DNA of 64,000 nt from Aneurinibacillus aneurinilyticus ATCC 12856 (GCF_000466385.1 NZ_KE952845.1:1824-65823), one strand, 5' to 3'; counted from the stretch's first letter, positions 35,378 to 45,055 are shown. Made by a program: numbers and translations. The notes: generated from the letters alone by a model not told the origin.

Positions 35378-36579
35378 AGCTGGAATTTACCTTAATTGAA
35401 ACACTGTGTTTAGCCGTGCTGCTGTTGCTGTTTGGGTATTACATCAGAAGAAAGGTAAAGGTGCTGGAGCGCTTTTGTATTCCAGCCCCTGTTATTGGCG
35501 GGTTACTTTTCTCTATTCTTGTTATGATATTGAAGGAAGCAGATGTCGCGACTATTAAACTTGATGTTTCTCTGCAAAGTTCATTTATGCTCGCTTTTTT
35601 TACGACGGTTGGTTTAGGAGCAAGCTTTTCTCTTGTGAAACAGGGAGGAAAATTGCTGATTGTTTACTGGCTTCTGTGTGGTTTTGTAGCTATATTCCAA
35701 AATGTTATTGGTGTTTCTCTGGCGAAGCTTATGGACATCCATCCCCTGCTCGGTGTAATGGCAGGAGCGGTTTCGATGGAAGGCGGGCACGGGGCAGCTG
35801 GAGCTTTCGGACCGACGATTGAGAGTCTGGGCGTTCCTGCAGCGACCACGGTTGGTATTGCCGCTGCTACATTTGGACTTATTTTTGGCAGTTTAATTGG
35901 TGGTCCAATCTCCAGGCATTTAATAACGAAACATGGTTTAAAGCCGCAAGCCTTAAATGAGGAAATCGTATCGTTCGAAGCGGCTGCAGGCATCGACAAG
36001 AGTGAAAGCGATTTAACTGCTACACGTTTCTTTACACATATTGCTCTTATTACTTTTTGTATGAGTATGGGCGTTATTATTAGTAAAGCTTTCTCTCAAG
36101 TTACAAGCTTCGTATTGCCTGAATATGTAGGCGCCATGTTTTTAGCTGTTATTATTCGTAATATAAACGATCGCTTCGGCTTTATGAAGTTTAATCTAAA
36201 TTGCGTCAACCTTATCGGAGATATTTCACTCGGTATTTTCCTGTCTATGGCATTGATGAACCTGAAAATTTGGGAAGTTTTCAGTCTGGCTGTACCTTTG
36301 TTCATTATTTTAATTTTCCAGGTAGTGTTTATCGTTTTATACGGTATATTTGTTGCGTTCCGCTTGCTGGGCAAAAACTATGATGCTGCGGTGATGGTAG
36401 GCGGATTGGCTGGTCACGGACTGGGAGGAACACCTAATGCCATGGCGAATATGGGAGCAATTACGGAGAGATTCGGTGAATCGAAACGGGCGTTTCTCAT
36501 TGTTCCTGTTGTTGGAGCATTTTTAATCGATTTGTTTGGCATACCTAGTATTATTACTTTTATTAATCTTTTTAAATAA
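35374..36579 (+). CDS. gltS: Sodium/glutamate symporter
   Basis: A 401-residue transporter of the GltS family with about ten transmembrane helices in two inverted halves. The two conserved Gly-rich re-entrant motifs are visible: GVMAGAVSMEGGHGAAGAFGP near residue 128 and VGGLAGHGLGGTPNAMANM near 340. It imports L-glutamate with sodium. The start overlaps the hutG stop (ATGA), so both are one sigma-54-driven operon joining glutamate production from formimidoylglutamate with glutamate uptake. Confidence 0.92.
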   Translation: MKLEFTLIETLCLAVLLLLFGYYIRRKVKVLERFCIPAPVIGGLLFSILVMILKEADVATIKLDVSLQSSFMLAFFTTVGLGASFSLVKQGGKLLIVYWLLCGFVAIFQNVIGVSLAKLMDIHPLLGVMAGAVSMEGGHGAAGAFGPTIESLGVPAATTVGIAAATFGLIFGSLIGGPISRHLITKHGLKPQALNEEIVSFEAAAGIDKSESDLTATRFFTHIALITFCMSMGVIISKAFSQVTSFVLPEYVGAMFLAVIIRNINDRFGFMKFNLNCVNLIGDISLGIFLSMALMNLKIWEVFSLAVPLFIILIFQVVFIVLYGIFVAFRLLGKNYDAAVMVGGLAGHGLGGTPNAMANMGAITERFGESKRAFLIVPVVGAFLIDLFGIPSIITFINLFK

Positions 36580-36603
36580 GGGCAAAAATAAAGGCAAAGC
36601 ATA

Positions 36604-36646
36604 AGTGGGGCGGAGAAACATTACGTTTTTCCGTCCCGCTTTATTT
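36604..36646 (+). terminator. Terminator of the hutG-gltS operon
   Basis: Arms around GGGGCGGAGAAA and TTTTTCCGTCCC with one or two mismatches, followed by a T-rich run. Confidence 0.65.
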
Positions 36647-36756
36647 CCTCCTTAGATGACAGGAAGAGGAGGAATATGGTATAGTAAATGCCGGATTTAC
36701 ACAAATCCTATTCGTAAGAAACAACATTTAATTGAAGAAAATTATGGAGTGGTTGC

Positions 36757-37284
36757 ATGCTCTACTCATTATTGTTACCGGATCTGCATGTCGATTCCGT
36801 ATATGATATTGATTTGAATGAATTGAAAAAGCGTGGTATTAAAGGGATTATTACAGATCTGGACAATACGCTAATCGAGTGGAATCGTCCAGATGCAACT
36901 CCGGAACTTGTGAAGTGGATGAAAGAGCTTAAGGAGCAAGGCTTTGCGGTCGTGATTGTTTCGAATAATAGACAAACACGGGTATCCAAAATAGCAGAAC
37001 CGCTCGGGGTACCGTTCATTCATCAGGCAAAAAAGCCGACGACATCGGCTTTTCGCCGGGCTACACGGGAAATGGGGCTGTCTGTACAGGAAACAGTAGT
37101 TATCGGCGATCAGCTTTTCACCGACGTGCTTGGTGGAAAGCGGATGGGCTTTTATACGATTCTGGTCGTTCCGGTAGCGCAAAGCGACGGGTTTATTACT
37201 CGTTTTAACCGGAAGATGGAGAAAGTGGCGTTAAACTGGATGAGAAAACGCGGAAAAATTCCGTGGGAGGATTCGAATGGATAA
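36757..37284 (+). CDS. yqeG: YqeG family HAD phosphatase
   Basis: A 175-residue HAD superfamily IIIA phosphatase. Motif I is TDLDNTLIEW, with the nucleophile Asp34 and acid/base Asp36. IVSNNRQTRV (motif II) and GDQLFTDVLGGKRMG (motif IV) follow. Its substrate is unknown; the C-terminal basic stretch is family-typical. It overlaps yqeH by eight bases and heads the conserved yqeG-yqeH-aroE-yhbY-nadD-yqeK-rsfS-yqeM cluster of Bacillales, linked to ribosome assembly and NAD synthesis. Confidence 0.9.
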   Translation: MLYSLLLPDLHVDSVYDIDLNELKKRGIKGIITDLDNTLIEWNRPDATPELVKWMKELKEQGFAVVIVSNNRQTRVSKIAEPLGVPFIHQAKKPTTSAFRRATREMGLSVQETVVIGDQLFTDVLGGKRMGFYTILVVPVAQSDGFITRFNRKMEKVALNWMRKRGKIPWEDSNG

Positions 37285-38389
37285 GCAAGAAATGATGGAA
37301 CTGTATTGCGCGGGATGCGGTGTAGCTATTCAGACGGAGGATAAAACCTCAGTCGGCTATGCTCCTCCGCAGTCATTGGAAAAAGAAACGGTCATTTGCC
37401 AGCGATGCTATCGTATTCGGCACTATAATGAAGCGTCTACTGTCACATTAGGTGACGACGATTTTGTGCGCATTCTTAATGGGATAGGTGACACCAAAGC
37501 ATTGGTTGTGCAAGTGGTAGACATTTTTGATTTTAATGGAAGCTGGTTGCGCGGTTTGCCGCGTTTTGTAGGAGGCAACCCGATTCTTCTGGTGGGCAAT
37601 AAAGTGGATTTGTTACCGAAGAATGTAAACCGTAATCGTCTGATCAATTGGATGCGGAAGTCGGCTGCCGATCTTGGATTAAAGCCGCTCGATGTTGTGC
37701 TTGTGAGCGCACGCAAGGGTGAAGGCGTAGAGCGATTGGTGCAGGCGATGAATGAATACCGTAAAGGCCGCAACATTTATGTAGTCGGTGTGACTAATGT
37801 TGGTAAGTCATCGTTAATTAACCGTCTGCTTAAGCAGTTTGGTGAATCTGAGATGGATATCACAACATCCCAGTTCCCAGGAACAACATTGGATGTCATC
37901 GAAATCCCGCTTGATGACAAGTCCTCGCTATATGATACGCCAGGCATTGTTAACCGTGATCAGCTTGTGCATAAGGTGGCGCCGCAGGAATTGAAGATAA
38001 TTATGCCGGACAAGCCGATTAAGCCGAAGGTATATCAATTGAATGCCGAGCAAACGATGTTTATCGGGGGGCTGGCCCGAATCGACTTTGTTAAGGGGGA
38101 GCGTCAGCCGTTTGTATTTTACTTATCAAACCATCTGAACATTCACCGTACAAAGCTGGCCAATGCGGACGAGCTGTATGCGAAGCACAAAGGCGAAATG
38201 CTGGCACCGCCAGGACCTGATGCGGCTGAAGCTATCGTGTGGGAGAAGTTCACATTCAAGGTTCCGTCAGGCAAGTATGATATCGTCATTTCTGGACTTG
38301 GCTGGATTGCAATGCATGGCAAGGGCGCGAATGTTGAAGTGCACGTGCCGAAAGGCGTGGCTGCAGGTCTTCGCCCTTCACTTATATAA
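37277..38389 (+). CDS. yqeH: Ribosome biogenesis GTPase YqeH
   Basis: A 370-residue circularly permuted GTPase needed for 30S subunit assembly. An N-terminal zinc-finger (CAGCG near residue 12, then CQRC near 41) precedes the GTPase domain with motifs in permuted order: G4 NKVD (near 111) and G5 SARKG, then G1 GVTNVGKSS (near 174) and G3 DTPG. The C-terminal domain is the YqeH-specific RNA-binding region. Start GGGAGG is inside yqeG. Followed by a terminator, so the downstream genes have their own promoter or depend on read-through. Confidence 0.94.
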   Translation: MDKQEMMELYCAGCGVAIQTEDKTSVGYAPPQSLEKETVICQRCYRIRHYNEASTVTLGDDDFVRILNGIGDTKALVVQVVDIFDFNGSWLRGLPRFVGGNPILLVGNKVDLLPKNVNRNRLINWMRKSAADLGLKPLDVVLVSARKGEGVERLVQAMNEYRKGRNIYVVGVTNVGKSSLINRLLKQFGESEMDITTSQFPGTTLDVIEIPLDDKSSLYDTPGIVNRDQLVHKVAPQELKIIMPDKPIKPKVYQLNAEQTMFIGGLARIDFVKGERQPFVFYLSNHLNIHRTKLANADELYAKHKGEMLAPPGPDAAEAIVWEKFTFKVPSGKYDIVISGLGWIAMHGKGANVEVHVPKGVAAGLRPSLI

Positions 38390-38403
38390 GCCCACCCGTT
38401 TAC

Positions 38404-38426
38404 CCCTGGACTTCAGGGGGTTTTTT
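38404..38426 (+). terminator. Rho-independent terminator after yqeH
   Basis: Arms CCCCTG and CAGGGG with a 5-base loop and then GTTTTTT. Confidence 0.75.
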
Positions 38427-38427
38427 A

Positions 38428-38595
38428 ACATATAATTTCTTCCGATCGCATCACTTGAAAAACTCGCGAGGCATGTGTCAACTGTCTCCCTCACCCGAGA
38501 TACCCGGACGTTTTGTCGGGCCGCCCGAAGTGGCACAAAGCGGCCGTTCGGCATCGTTGTGGAAAAGGACGAGCGGCCATGCCCGCGAGTTTTTC
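38428..38595. repeat. Large TTTCTTCCG hairpin element before aroE
   Basis: Starts with ACATATAATTTCTTCCGATC, then an inverted repeat with arms AAAAACTCGCG/GCATG and CATGC/CGCGAGTTTTT enclosing about 100 bases. A shorter relative lies at 42446-42547. No open reading frame of note; it fills the yqeH-aroE gap. Confidence 0.6.
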
Positions 38596-38656
38596 TTATA
38601 CATAGTTCGTGAGATAAGATGAAAAATAGGAAACTATAGTGAAGAGAGGCGAGTCG

Positions 38657-39520
38657 ATGAACAGTCAAACGGTATTAACCGGATTGTTCGGCCATCCGGT
38701 GGGACATTCCTTATCCCCGCTAATGCATAACCGGGCATTTGCCGAATTGGGGATAAATTTTCGTTATGCAGCGTTTGATATTGAACCCGGGCAGGTACGA
38801 GAAGCGGTAGAGGCAATTCGGGCGCTTGGCCTGCGAGGTGTGAATGTTACGATTCCGCATAAAGTTACAGTCATGGACTATCTTGATGAGGTAGACGCGG
38901 AAGCGAGGGCTATTGGGGCGGTTAATACGATTGTCAATGACGGGGGCAAGCTTATCGGATACAATACAGATGGACGAGGCTATGTGCGTTCTTTAACTGA
39001 GGAGACGGGCGTGGATTTGTCCCGGCAGTCGGCATTGTTGCTTGGAGCAGGTGGCGCAGCACGAGGTGTGGCTGTAGCGCTGCTTGGAGCGGGTCTGGCC
39101 TCGCTGGTCATCACAAATCGGACGAGAGAGAAAGCGGAACAGCTTGCTGAACATCTGCAAGCGATTCATCCGCAAGCGAGCATAACGGTTCAGCCGACAG
39201 AGCGGATAAACGAAGCTCTTGTGGACGCTACGCTTTTGGTGCAGACAACTTCCATCGGCATGCATCCGAATGTAGAAGCAAGTCCGGTATCGAAGGAAGC
39301 GCTGCATGAACGATTACTGGTCAGCGACCTTATTTATAATCCTATGGATACGAAGCTTTTGCGTGATGCAAAAGAGAAGGGCGCTCATACTCATCAAGGC
39401 TTGGGGATGTTTATTTATCAGGGTGCTCTAAGCTTTGAATATTGGACAGGACAGCCAGCGCCTGTGGATGCCATGCGTGAGGCTGTATGGGATGCGCTGC
39501 GCAGCCGTCAGCAAGCATAA
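38657..39520 (+). CDS. aroE: Shikimate dehydrogenase
   Basis: A 287-residue NADP-dependent enzyme that reduces 3-dehydroshikimate in the chorismate pathway. The substrate-binding start GHPVGHSLSPLMHN (near residue 11), NVTIPHK with the catalytic Lys (near 65), NTDGRGYVRS, and the nucleotide motif GAGGAARGV (near 132) are all intact. ATG 38657 follows AGAGGCGAG; the GTG at 38639 is less likely. Twelve bases separate it from yhbY. It sits in the cluster position conserved in Bacillales. Confidence 0.94.
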   Translation: MNSQTVLTGLFGHPVGHSLSPLMHNRAFAELGINFRYAAFDIEPGQVREAVEAIRALGLRGVNVTIPHKVTVMDYLDEVDAEARAIGAVNTIVNDGGKLIGYNTDGRGYVRSLTEETGVDLSRQSALLLGAGGAARGVAVALLGAGLASLVITNRTREKAEQLAEHLQAIHPQASITVQPTERINEALVDATLLVQTTSIGMHPNVEASPVSKEALHERLLVSDLIYNPMDTKLLRDAKEKGAHTHQGLGMFIYQGALSFEYWTGQPAPVDAMREAVWDALRSRQQA

Positions 39521-39531
39521 GGAGGAACAAT

Positions 39532-39825
39532 ATGTTAAAAGGAAAACAAAAGCGGTATTTGCGTTCGTTGGCCCATCATTTGAACCCGATTTTTCAGGTG
39601 GGTAAAGGCGGCGTGAACGAGAATTTGATTACACAGGTCGAAGAGGCACTTGAAGTACGCGAGCTGCTGAAAATATCTGTGCTGAATAATTGTAGTGAAG
39701 ACAAAAATGATGTGGCGGAAGAAATCGCCGCTGGCAGCGGTGCGGACATCGTGCAGATTATTGGCAATACGATCGTGCTCTATAAAGAATCAAGGGAGCA
39801 TAAGACGATTGAGCTTCCAAAATAA
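39532..39825 (+). CDS. yhbY: YhbY family RNA-binding protein (CRM domain)
   Basis: A 97-residue CRS1/YhbY (CRM) domain protein that associates with pre-50S ribosomal particles. The sequence starts LKGKQKRYLRSLAHHLNP and has the conserved VGKGGV (GxxG loop) near residue 23. AAGGAGG precedes the ATG. Its end overlaps the start of nadD by 17 bases. Confidence 0.93.
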   Translation: MLKGKQKRYLRSLAHHLNPIFQVGKGGVNENLITQVEEALEVRELLKISVLNNCSEDKNDVAEEIAAGSGADIVQIIGNTIVLYKESREHKTIELPK

Positions 39826-40408
39826 CCGCAAAAAAGTTGGTCTTTATGGAGGTACCTTCGACCCTATTCATACGGTTCATCTAATTGTGGCAGAGCAGGC
39901 ACGGGACATACTGGCGCTTGATGAGATTTGGTTTCTGCCAGCGCGCATCCCACCTCATAAGCAGGCGAAGCAGATTACCGCCGACGTTCACCGGGTCAAG
40001 ATGATCGCCCATGCAATTGCCAGGCATCCATCCTTTCGGCTCGATACAATTGAGCTTGAACGCGAACCGGAATTGCCTTCTTATACGTATGATACGGTCC
40101 ATATACTAAAGGAGAGGCACCCGGACATCGACTTTTATTTCATTATCGGTGGAGATATGGCGGCCTATCTGCCAAAATGGCACCGTATTGATGAATTAAT
40201 TTCAATGGTACAGTTCGTGGCATTGGGGCGGCCTGGTTATGTGATGGACAATCCGTACATGCAGTGTGTCATCAAGGTGGAGATGCCGCAATTGGATGTT
40301 TCTTCGTCCATGATTCGCAAGAAAGTAGCGCTGGGCCAATCCATTCGATATCTTGTACCGGAGGCGGTAAGAATGTATATAGAGGAGAAACGGTTGTATG
40401 AAGCGTGA
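39809..40408 (+). CDS. nadD: Nicotinate-nucleotide adenylyltransferase
   Basis: A 199-residue enzyme that adenylates nicotinate mononucleotide to deamido-NAD. The nucleotidyltransferase signature GGTFDPIHTVHL (the HxGH-like site, here with TVH) is near residues 14-25, and VSSSMIRKK is the late ATP-binding motif. The third position of the usual GxxHxGH is altered (HTVH instead of HxGH), worth checking but seen elsewhere in the family. The start is inferred as TTG 39809, with AAGGGAG 10 bases before. Overlaps both neighbours. Confidence 0.9.
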   Translation: MSFQNNRKKVGLYGGTFDPIHTVHLIVAEQARDILALDEIWFLPARIPPHKQAKQITADVHRVKMIAHAIARHPSFRLDTIELEREPELPSYTYDTVHILKERHPDIDFYFIIGGDMAAYLPKWHRIDELISMVQFVALGRPGYVMDNPYMQCVIKVEMPQLDVSSSMIRKKVALGQSIRYLVPEAVRMYIEEKRLYEA

Positions 40409-40982
40409 ACAATTGTTGGAAGCTGTACGTGAGCAGATTACAAAGCATCGTTATGAGCATACGTTAGGCGTTGTCGATACAGCTATCCGACTCGCCGACA
40501 AATATGGAGCTGATAAAGAGAAGGCTGAAACGGCAGCTATCCTTCATGATTATTGCAAGTTTTGGCCGGAAGATAGAATGCGTGAGATTATTGAGAGCAC
40601 GCCGACTATTCCGAAGGATTTGCTTGAGCATGATAAAGAATTGTGGCATGCTCATGTCGGGGCCGAGGTCGTTCGAAGCGAGCTGGGCATTGAGGATGAG
40701 GAGATTCTTGATGCGATTCGTTACCATACATCAGGTCGCGAAAATATGACCTTACTGGAGAAGATCGTATGCCTGGCTGATTATATAGAGCCGGGACGCC
40801 AATTTCCGGGAGTTGAAGAGTTGCGCACTGCGGCGGAAGAGGATTTGGACCGGGCGCTGGCCAAGGGACTGGGGGGAACGATTACCTTTCTTGTAAATAG
40901 GGAAAAAAGAATATATCCCCTCACTGTTCTGGCTCGCAATTCCTTACTTAAATTGAAAACGAAAAACGCACAGGAGGAATAA
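40398..40982 (+). CDS. yqeK: YqeK HD-domain Ap4A hydrolase
   Basis: A 194-residue HD-domain protein of the YqeK family, shown in relatives to hydrolyse diadenosine tetraphosphate symmetrically. Metal ligands are His in EHTLGV near residue 20, the HD pair in AILHDYCKF near 49, and later His residues in LWHAHVGAEV and IRYHTSG. It overlaps nadD by 11 bases, and eight bases separate it from rsfS. Confidence 0.92.
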   Translation: MKREQLLEAVREQITKHRYEHTLGVVDTAIRLADKYGADKEKAETAAILHDYCKFWPEDRMREIIESTPTIPKDLLEHDKELWHAHVGAEVVRSELGIEDEEILDAIRYHTSGRENMTLLEKIVCLADYIEPGRQFPGVEELRTAAEEDLDRALAKGLGGTITFLVNREKRIYPLTVLARNSLLKLKTKNAQEE

Positions 40983-40990
40983 AAGCGTAT

Positions 40991-41332
40991 ATGACAGAAT
41001 TGGAAATTGCTCAATTGGCTGCAAAAGCGGCAGAAGATAAAAAAGGGAACAATGTAGTCATCCTTAACCTGCAGGGTCTTTCCATTATTGCTGATTATTT
41101 CGTCGTTTGTCACGGTAATTCCGAAACCCAGGTTCAGGCGATTGTTGATAATATTAAAGATAGTGTGGAAGAAGCTGGCCTTACCGTGCGCGGACGTGAA
41201 GGATATGATGAAGCACGCTGGGTATTGATCGATTTAGGAGACGTTGTCGTACACGTATTCCATCGCGATGAGCGGGAATTCTACAATATTGAGCGCTTAT
41301 GGAAGGATGCTCCCGTTGTCAGCGTTCAGTAG
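40991..41332 (+). CDS. rsfS: Ribosomal silencing factor RsfS
   Basis: A 113-residue Iojap/RsfS protein that binds ribosomal protein L14 and prevents subunit joining in stationary phase. Signature stretches include GNNVVILNL, DYFVVCHGNSETQVQAI and GYDEARWVLIDLGDVVVHVF. AGGAGG lies upstream. Its stop overlaps the start of the following methyltransferase gene. Confidence 0.95.
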   Translation: MTELEIAQLAAKAAEDKKGNNVVILNLQGLSIIADYFVVCHGNSETQVQAIVDNIKDSVEEAGLTVRGREGYDEARWVLIDLGDVVVHVFHRDEREFYNIERLWKDAPVVSVQ

Positions 41333-42077
41333 CTACCGGAAACTGGCTGATGTATATGATCATCTAATGGCGGATGCCCCATATGACCAATGGATGCAGT
41401 TTACGGCCCAGGCATGGCGTATGATGGGAGCGCATCCTCATTATGTGGCGGAGCTTGGCTGCGGCACCGGTTCGCTAACTCGCTATTTGCTTGAGAGGGA
41501 ACTGGAAGTGTGGGGTGTGGATTTATCTGCTGACATGCTGGAAGTGGCGAGGGAGAAAATAGGGCGCAGCCATCCGCATGCGTCTGTTCACTGGCTGAAG
41601 CAGGATATACGCCACCTTTCACTCCCACGAGAAATGGACAGTATTGTAAGCTTTTGCGATACGCTGAACTATATCCCGGACGCCGAAGGGGTACGACAAG
41701 TATTCGCACATGTATTTGATGCACTTGTCTCCGGTGGTACGTTCCTGTTTGATGTGCATACTCCGTACAAAATCGCCGAGGTATTCGGAAATGAATCGTT
41801 CTGCTACCGTGATGAGGATGTAGCATATATCTGGCAAAGCACGTACGATGAAACGGTAGAGACGGTAGAACATGATTTAACGCTATTCGTGGCAGAAGGG
41901 AACGGCTTGTATCGTCGTTTTAACGAGCTGCACCATCAGCGTGCCTATTCACTTGATGATTTGCAGAAATGGCTTGGCGAAACGGGATTCAGCCTTTTAA
42001 GCATTACGGCAGACTTTTCTACCCAGCAGGTAGAGGAAGATAGCGAACGTGCCTTTTTCCTCGTCCAAAAGCCATGA
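41307..42077 (+). CDS. yqeM: Class I SAM-dependent methyltransferase YqeM
   Basis: A 256-residue methyltransferase. YDHLMADAPYDQW near the start and the SAM-binding motif AELGCGTGSLTRYL near residue 50 identify the family, and VDLSADMLEVA and DTLNYIPD follow. The substrate of YqeM is unknown. The start is uncertain: ATG 41307 is next to GGAAGG with no spacing, while TTG 41316 in the same frame has better spacing. Both overlap rsfS. Last gene of the conserved cluster. Confidence 0.88.
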   Translation: MLPLSAFSSYRKLADVYDHLMADAPYDQWMQFTAQAWRMMGAHPHYVAELGCGTGSLTRYLLERELEVWGVDLSADMLEVAREKIGRSHPHASVHWLKQDIRHLSLPREMDSIVSFCDTLNYIPDAEGVRQVFAHVFDALVSGGTFLFDVHTPYKIAEVFGNESFCYRDEDVAYIWQSTYDETVETVEHDLTLFVAEGNGLYRRFNELHHQRAYSLDDLQKWLGETGFSLLSITADFSTQQVEEDSERAFFLVQKP

Positions 42078-42087
42078 GGAACATAAG

Positions 42088-42117
42088 TTGACATCAGGCA
42101 GGTAAGTTGCATATAAT
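42088..42117 (+). promoter_or_regulatory. Promoter of the T-box-leuS transcript
   Basis: Perfect TTGACA (42088-42093) and TATAAT (42112-42117) with an 18-base spacer. Confidence 0.75.
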
Positions 42118-42127
42118 TTTAGATAAT

Positions 42128-42405
42128 TGCAAATGAAGGCCTTGATAAGGAATAGTAATTGCCAAGAAGTGATGCAGAGAGTTAACGGTTGGTGCGAGTT
42201 AACCGCTTGAGGCGATGAACTCACCTTGGAGCCGATAGCGGGAAAAGCAAGTGTGAGTACCGTTATCCGACTCATCCACGTTACGGATGCGAAAGTGGGC
42301 GTCGTTTTTCTAGCAGTGAATTGCTATGCGGCGTTAACTGGGGTGGTACCGCGGGAGTTACGCCTCTCGTCCCTGGATGATTGCAGGGATGGGAGGCGTT
42401 TTTTA
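42128..42405 (+). promoter_or_regulatory. T-box leader (leucine) of leuS
   Basis: A classic T-box riboswitch. Stem I carries the specifier region GAACTCACC with CTC (42220-42222), a leucine codon. The T-box sequence GGGGTGGTACCGCGGG is near 42340; its TGGT would pair with the 3' end of a tRNA with discriminator A, as tRNA-Leu has. A terminator with arms ACGCCTC/GAGGCGT and a T run ends at about 42405. Uncharged tRNA-Leu favours the antiterminator and leuS expression. Confidence 0.93.
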
Positions 42406-42445
42406 ATGGATAAGAAACGATATGTCACTGTAAAGTAAGAAATTT

Positions 42446-42547
42446 ACATATCATTTCTTCCGATCGTATCACTTAAAAAATGCGCGAGGCGTGCGCCAAA
42501 CGCTTTCCTTTTCCTATGGGGCGTGTGGCAATGCTCGCGAGTTTTTC
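42446..42547. repeat. TTTCTTCCG hairpin element before leuS
   Basis: Starts ACATATCATTTCTTCCGATC, nearly identical to the element at 38428, then arms around CGCGAG and CTCGCG flanked by A and T runs. It lies between the T-box terminator and the leuS ribosome binding site. Transcripts that pass the T-box would carry it. Confidence 0.6.
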
Positions 42548-42595
42548 TTGTCGTAGAAGGACATGAATTATGATCACTGTGGAGGTTAGTCATTA

Positions 42596-45055
42596 ATGAG
42601 AGCTTACAAGCCGCATGAAATCGAGCAAAAGTGGCAGCAGTATTGGGATGAAACGAATGCGCACCGTACGAATGAGGACGATGCGAAGGAGAAATTCTAC
42701 TGCCTAGAACAATTCCCTTATCCTTCTGGACGTTTGCATATGGGGCATATGCGCGTGTATTCCATTGGAGATGTGACGGCTCGCTATAAAAAAATGAGCG
42801 GTTATCAGGTTCTTCACCCGATGGGATGGGATGCTTTCGGTATGCCTGCTGAAAACGCAGCTATTAAGCTGGGTGCACAGCCGTCCAAATGGACGTATGA
42901 GAATATTGACTTTATGAAAAATCAGCAAAAAAAGCTTGGTGTCAGCTATGATTGGGAGCGAGAGCTTGCCACATGTTCGCCTGAATATTATAAAATGACC
43001 CAGCAATTATTCCTTTTGTTCTATGAAAGAGGTCTGGCGTACCGTAAAAATGGAGCGGTGAACTGGTGTCCACATGATCAGACCGTACTCGCTAATGAGC
43101 AAGTAGAGGATGGTTGCTGCTGGCGTTGCGGTACGGAAGTAGTCAAGTTGGACCTGGAGCAATGGTATTTTAAAATTACGGACTACGCTGATCGTTTAGT
43201 AAACGATTTGGAACAATTGGCAGGATGGCCGGAGAAAGTCAAAACGATGCAGCGCAACTGGATTGGCCGCAGCACAGGTGCCGAGGTCACATTCGAAGTA
43301 CCGGAAGTGGACGAGAAGCTAACTGTATTCACCACTCGTCCGGATACGCTGTTTGGTGTGACCTTTATGGTGCTGGCACCGGAACATCCAGTTGTACGAA
43401 AATTGATTGCCGGTAAAGAAAATGAGGCGGCAGTGAATGCGTTTATTGAGAAAACGCGAAAAGAATCCGATATTACACGTACTGCAGCTGATGCGCCAAA
43501 AGAAGGGATGTTTACGGGAGCGTACGCCCGTCATCCGCTGACTGGTGAGAATGTACCGATCTGGATTGCCAACTATGTATTGATGGATTACGGTACAGGT
43601 GCTGTTATGGCCGTACCGGCTCATGATACACGTGATTTCGCGTTTGCCCGCCAGTATGACCTTCCGATCAAGCGTGTCATTGTAGCAGAAGGCGAAACAT
43701 TCGATGTGAATGAGACGCTGGCTGAGGCGTATACAGAAGATGGCGTGCTCGTGCAATCTGGAACATTCGACGGAATGCCGAATCGCGAAGCGCTTGTAAA
43801 AATTGGAGATTATCTGAAAGAGCAGGGATTGGGCGGTCAGACGGTTTCCTATCGTTTGCGCGATTGGCTCGTATCGCGCCAGCGTTATTGGGGAGCGCCG
43901 ATTCCGATTATTTATTGCGATGATTGTGGCATCGTTCCGGTGCCGAAGGAGGATTTGCCGGTTATGCTGCCTGAGGATGTCGTCATTGACGGCATGAGCA
44001 ATCCGCTTGCCAAATCCGAAGCATTCGTAAATGTGACGTGTCCGTCCTGCGGCGGACATGCGCGCCGGGAAACCGACACGATGGATACATTCATCGATTC
44101 TTCGTGGTATTACCTGCGCTATACGGATTCAAAAAACGACCAAATTCCATTCAAGTCTGAGAAAGCGAACAAGTGGCTGCCGGTTGACGAATATATCGGT
44201 GGTATTGAGCACGCGATTCTGCATCTTCTCTATTCGCGCTTTTTTACAAAAGTATTGTATGATGCCGGCATGGTGAATTTCACGGAACCATTCAAAAGCT
44301 TGCTGACGCAAGGAATGGTACTTAAGGATGGCGCGAAAATGTCCAAGTCAAAGGGCAATGTTGTTAGTCCAGATGAAATCATCGCCAAGTATGGTGCAGA
44401 TACAGGACGGCTTTTCATTTTGTTCGCTGCTCCGCCGGACCGCGATTTGGAATGGAGCGATAGTGGCGTAGAAGGAAGCTACCGTTTCCTTAATCGCGTA
44501 TGGCGCATGGTGGACGGCCATGCTGAGCTGGTAGCGAGCCACCCTGCTGTTCATTTGTCCGATAGCGCAGCGAAGGACTTGAACCGTACACTGCATGCTA
44601 CTATTAAGAAGGTGAGCGAGGACATTGGCGAGCGTCGTCAATTTAACACGGCAATAAGCTCCATTATGGAGCTTGTGAACAAAATCTACGCTTATCCGGA
44701 AGACGCGGATCGTGGCATGCTTGCACATGCTATCGAAAGTACAATTATTCTGCTTGCACCTTTTGCTCCGCATATTACAGAGGAGATGTGGCGCATTGTT
44801 GGTCATGAAGATAGCGTACATGAGCAGAAGTGGCCTGTGTTTGATGAGACCGCTCTGGTGCTTGATGAAGTAGAGATTGTCGTGCAAATCAACGGCAAGG
44901 TACGTGAGAAGATGGTTATTCCAGCTAATACAACGAAGCAGGACATGGAAGAAATGGCCAACAGCAATGAAAAAATTAAAGAGTTGGTCGCCGGAAAAAC
45001 CGTTCGCAAAGTCATTGCAGTTCCTGGGAAGCTTGTGAATATTGTTGTAGGATAA
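42596..45055 (+). CDS. leuS: Leucyl-tRNA synthetase
   Basis: An 819-residue class I aminoacyl-tRNA synthetase of the bacterial type. The HIGH-equivalent motif HMGH is at 48-51, KMSKS is near 581-585, and the editing (CP1) domain lies between, with [12 protein letters not shown] near residue 245. A zinc-binding-like CxxC pair (CDDCG ... CPSCGG) is near 440-490. Length is normal. GTGGAGG precedes the ATG, and expression is under the leucine T-box. Confidence 0.96.
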   Translation: MRAYKPHEIEQKWQQYWDETNAHRTNEDDAKEKFYCLEQFPYPSGRLHMGHMRVYSIGDVTARYKKMSGYQVLHPMGWDAFGMPAENAAIKLGAQPSKWTYENIDFMKNQQKKLGVSYDWERELATCSPEYYKMTQQLFLLFYERGLAYRKNGAVNWCPHDQTVLANEQVEDGCCWRCGTEVVKLDLEQWYFKITDYADRLVNDLEQLAGWPEKVKTMQRNWIGRSTGAEVTFEVPEVDEKLTVFTTRPDTLFGVTFMVLAPEHPVVRKLIAGKENEAAVNAFIEKTRKESDITRTAADAPKEGMFTGAYARHPLTGENVPIWIANYVLMDYGTGAVMAVPAHDTRDFAFARQYDLPIKRVIVAEGETFDVNETLAEAYTEDGVLVQSGTFDGMPNREALVKIGDYLKEQGLGGQTVSYRLRDWLVSRQRYWGAPIPIIYCDDCGIVPVPKEDLPVMLPEDVVIDGMSNPLAKSEAFVNVTCPSCGGHARRETDTMDTFIDSSWYYLRYTDSKNDQIPFKSEKANKWLPVDEYIGGIEHAILHLLYSRFFTKVLYDAGMVNFTEPFKSLLTQGMVLKDGAKMSKSKGNVVSPDEIIAKYGADTGRLFILFAAPPDRDLEWSDSGVEGSYRFLNRVWRMVDGHAELVASHPAVHLSDSAAKDLNRTLHATIKKVSEDIGERRQFNTAISSIMELVNKIYAYPEDADRGMLAHAIESTIILLAPFAPHITEEMWRIVGHEDSVHEQKWPVFDETALVLDEVEIVVQINGKVREKMVIPANTTKQDMEEMANSNEKIKELVAGKTVRKVIAVPGKLVNIVVG

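Noticed and set aside
43319-44059. 246-codon open frame antisense to leuS
   Set aside because: Low-complexity basic composition and full overlap with a conserved synthetase.
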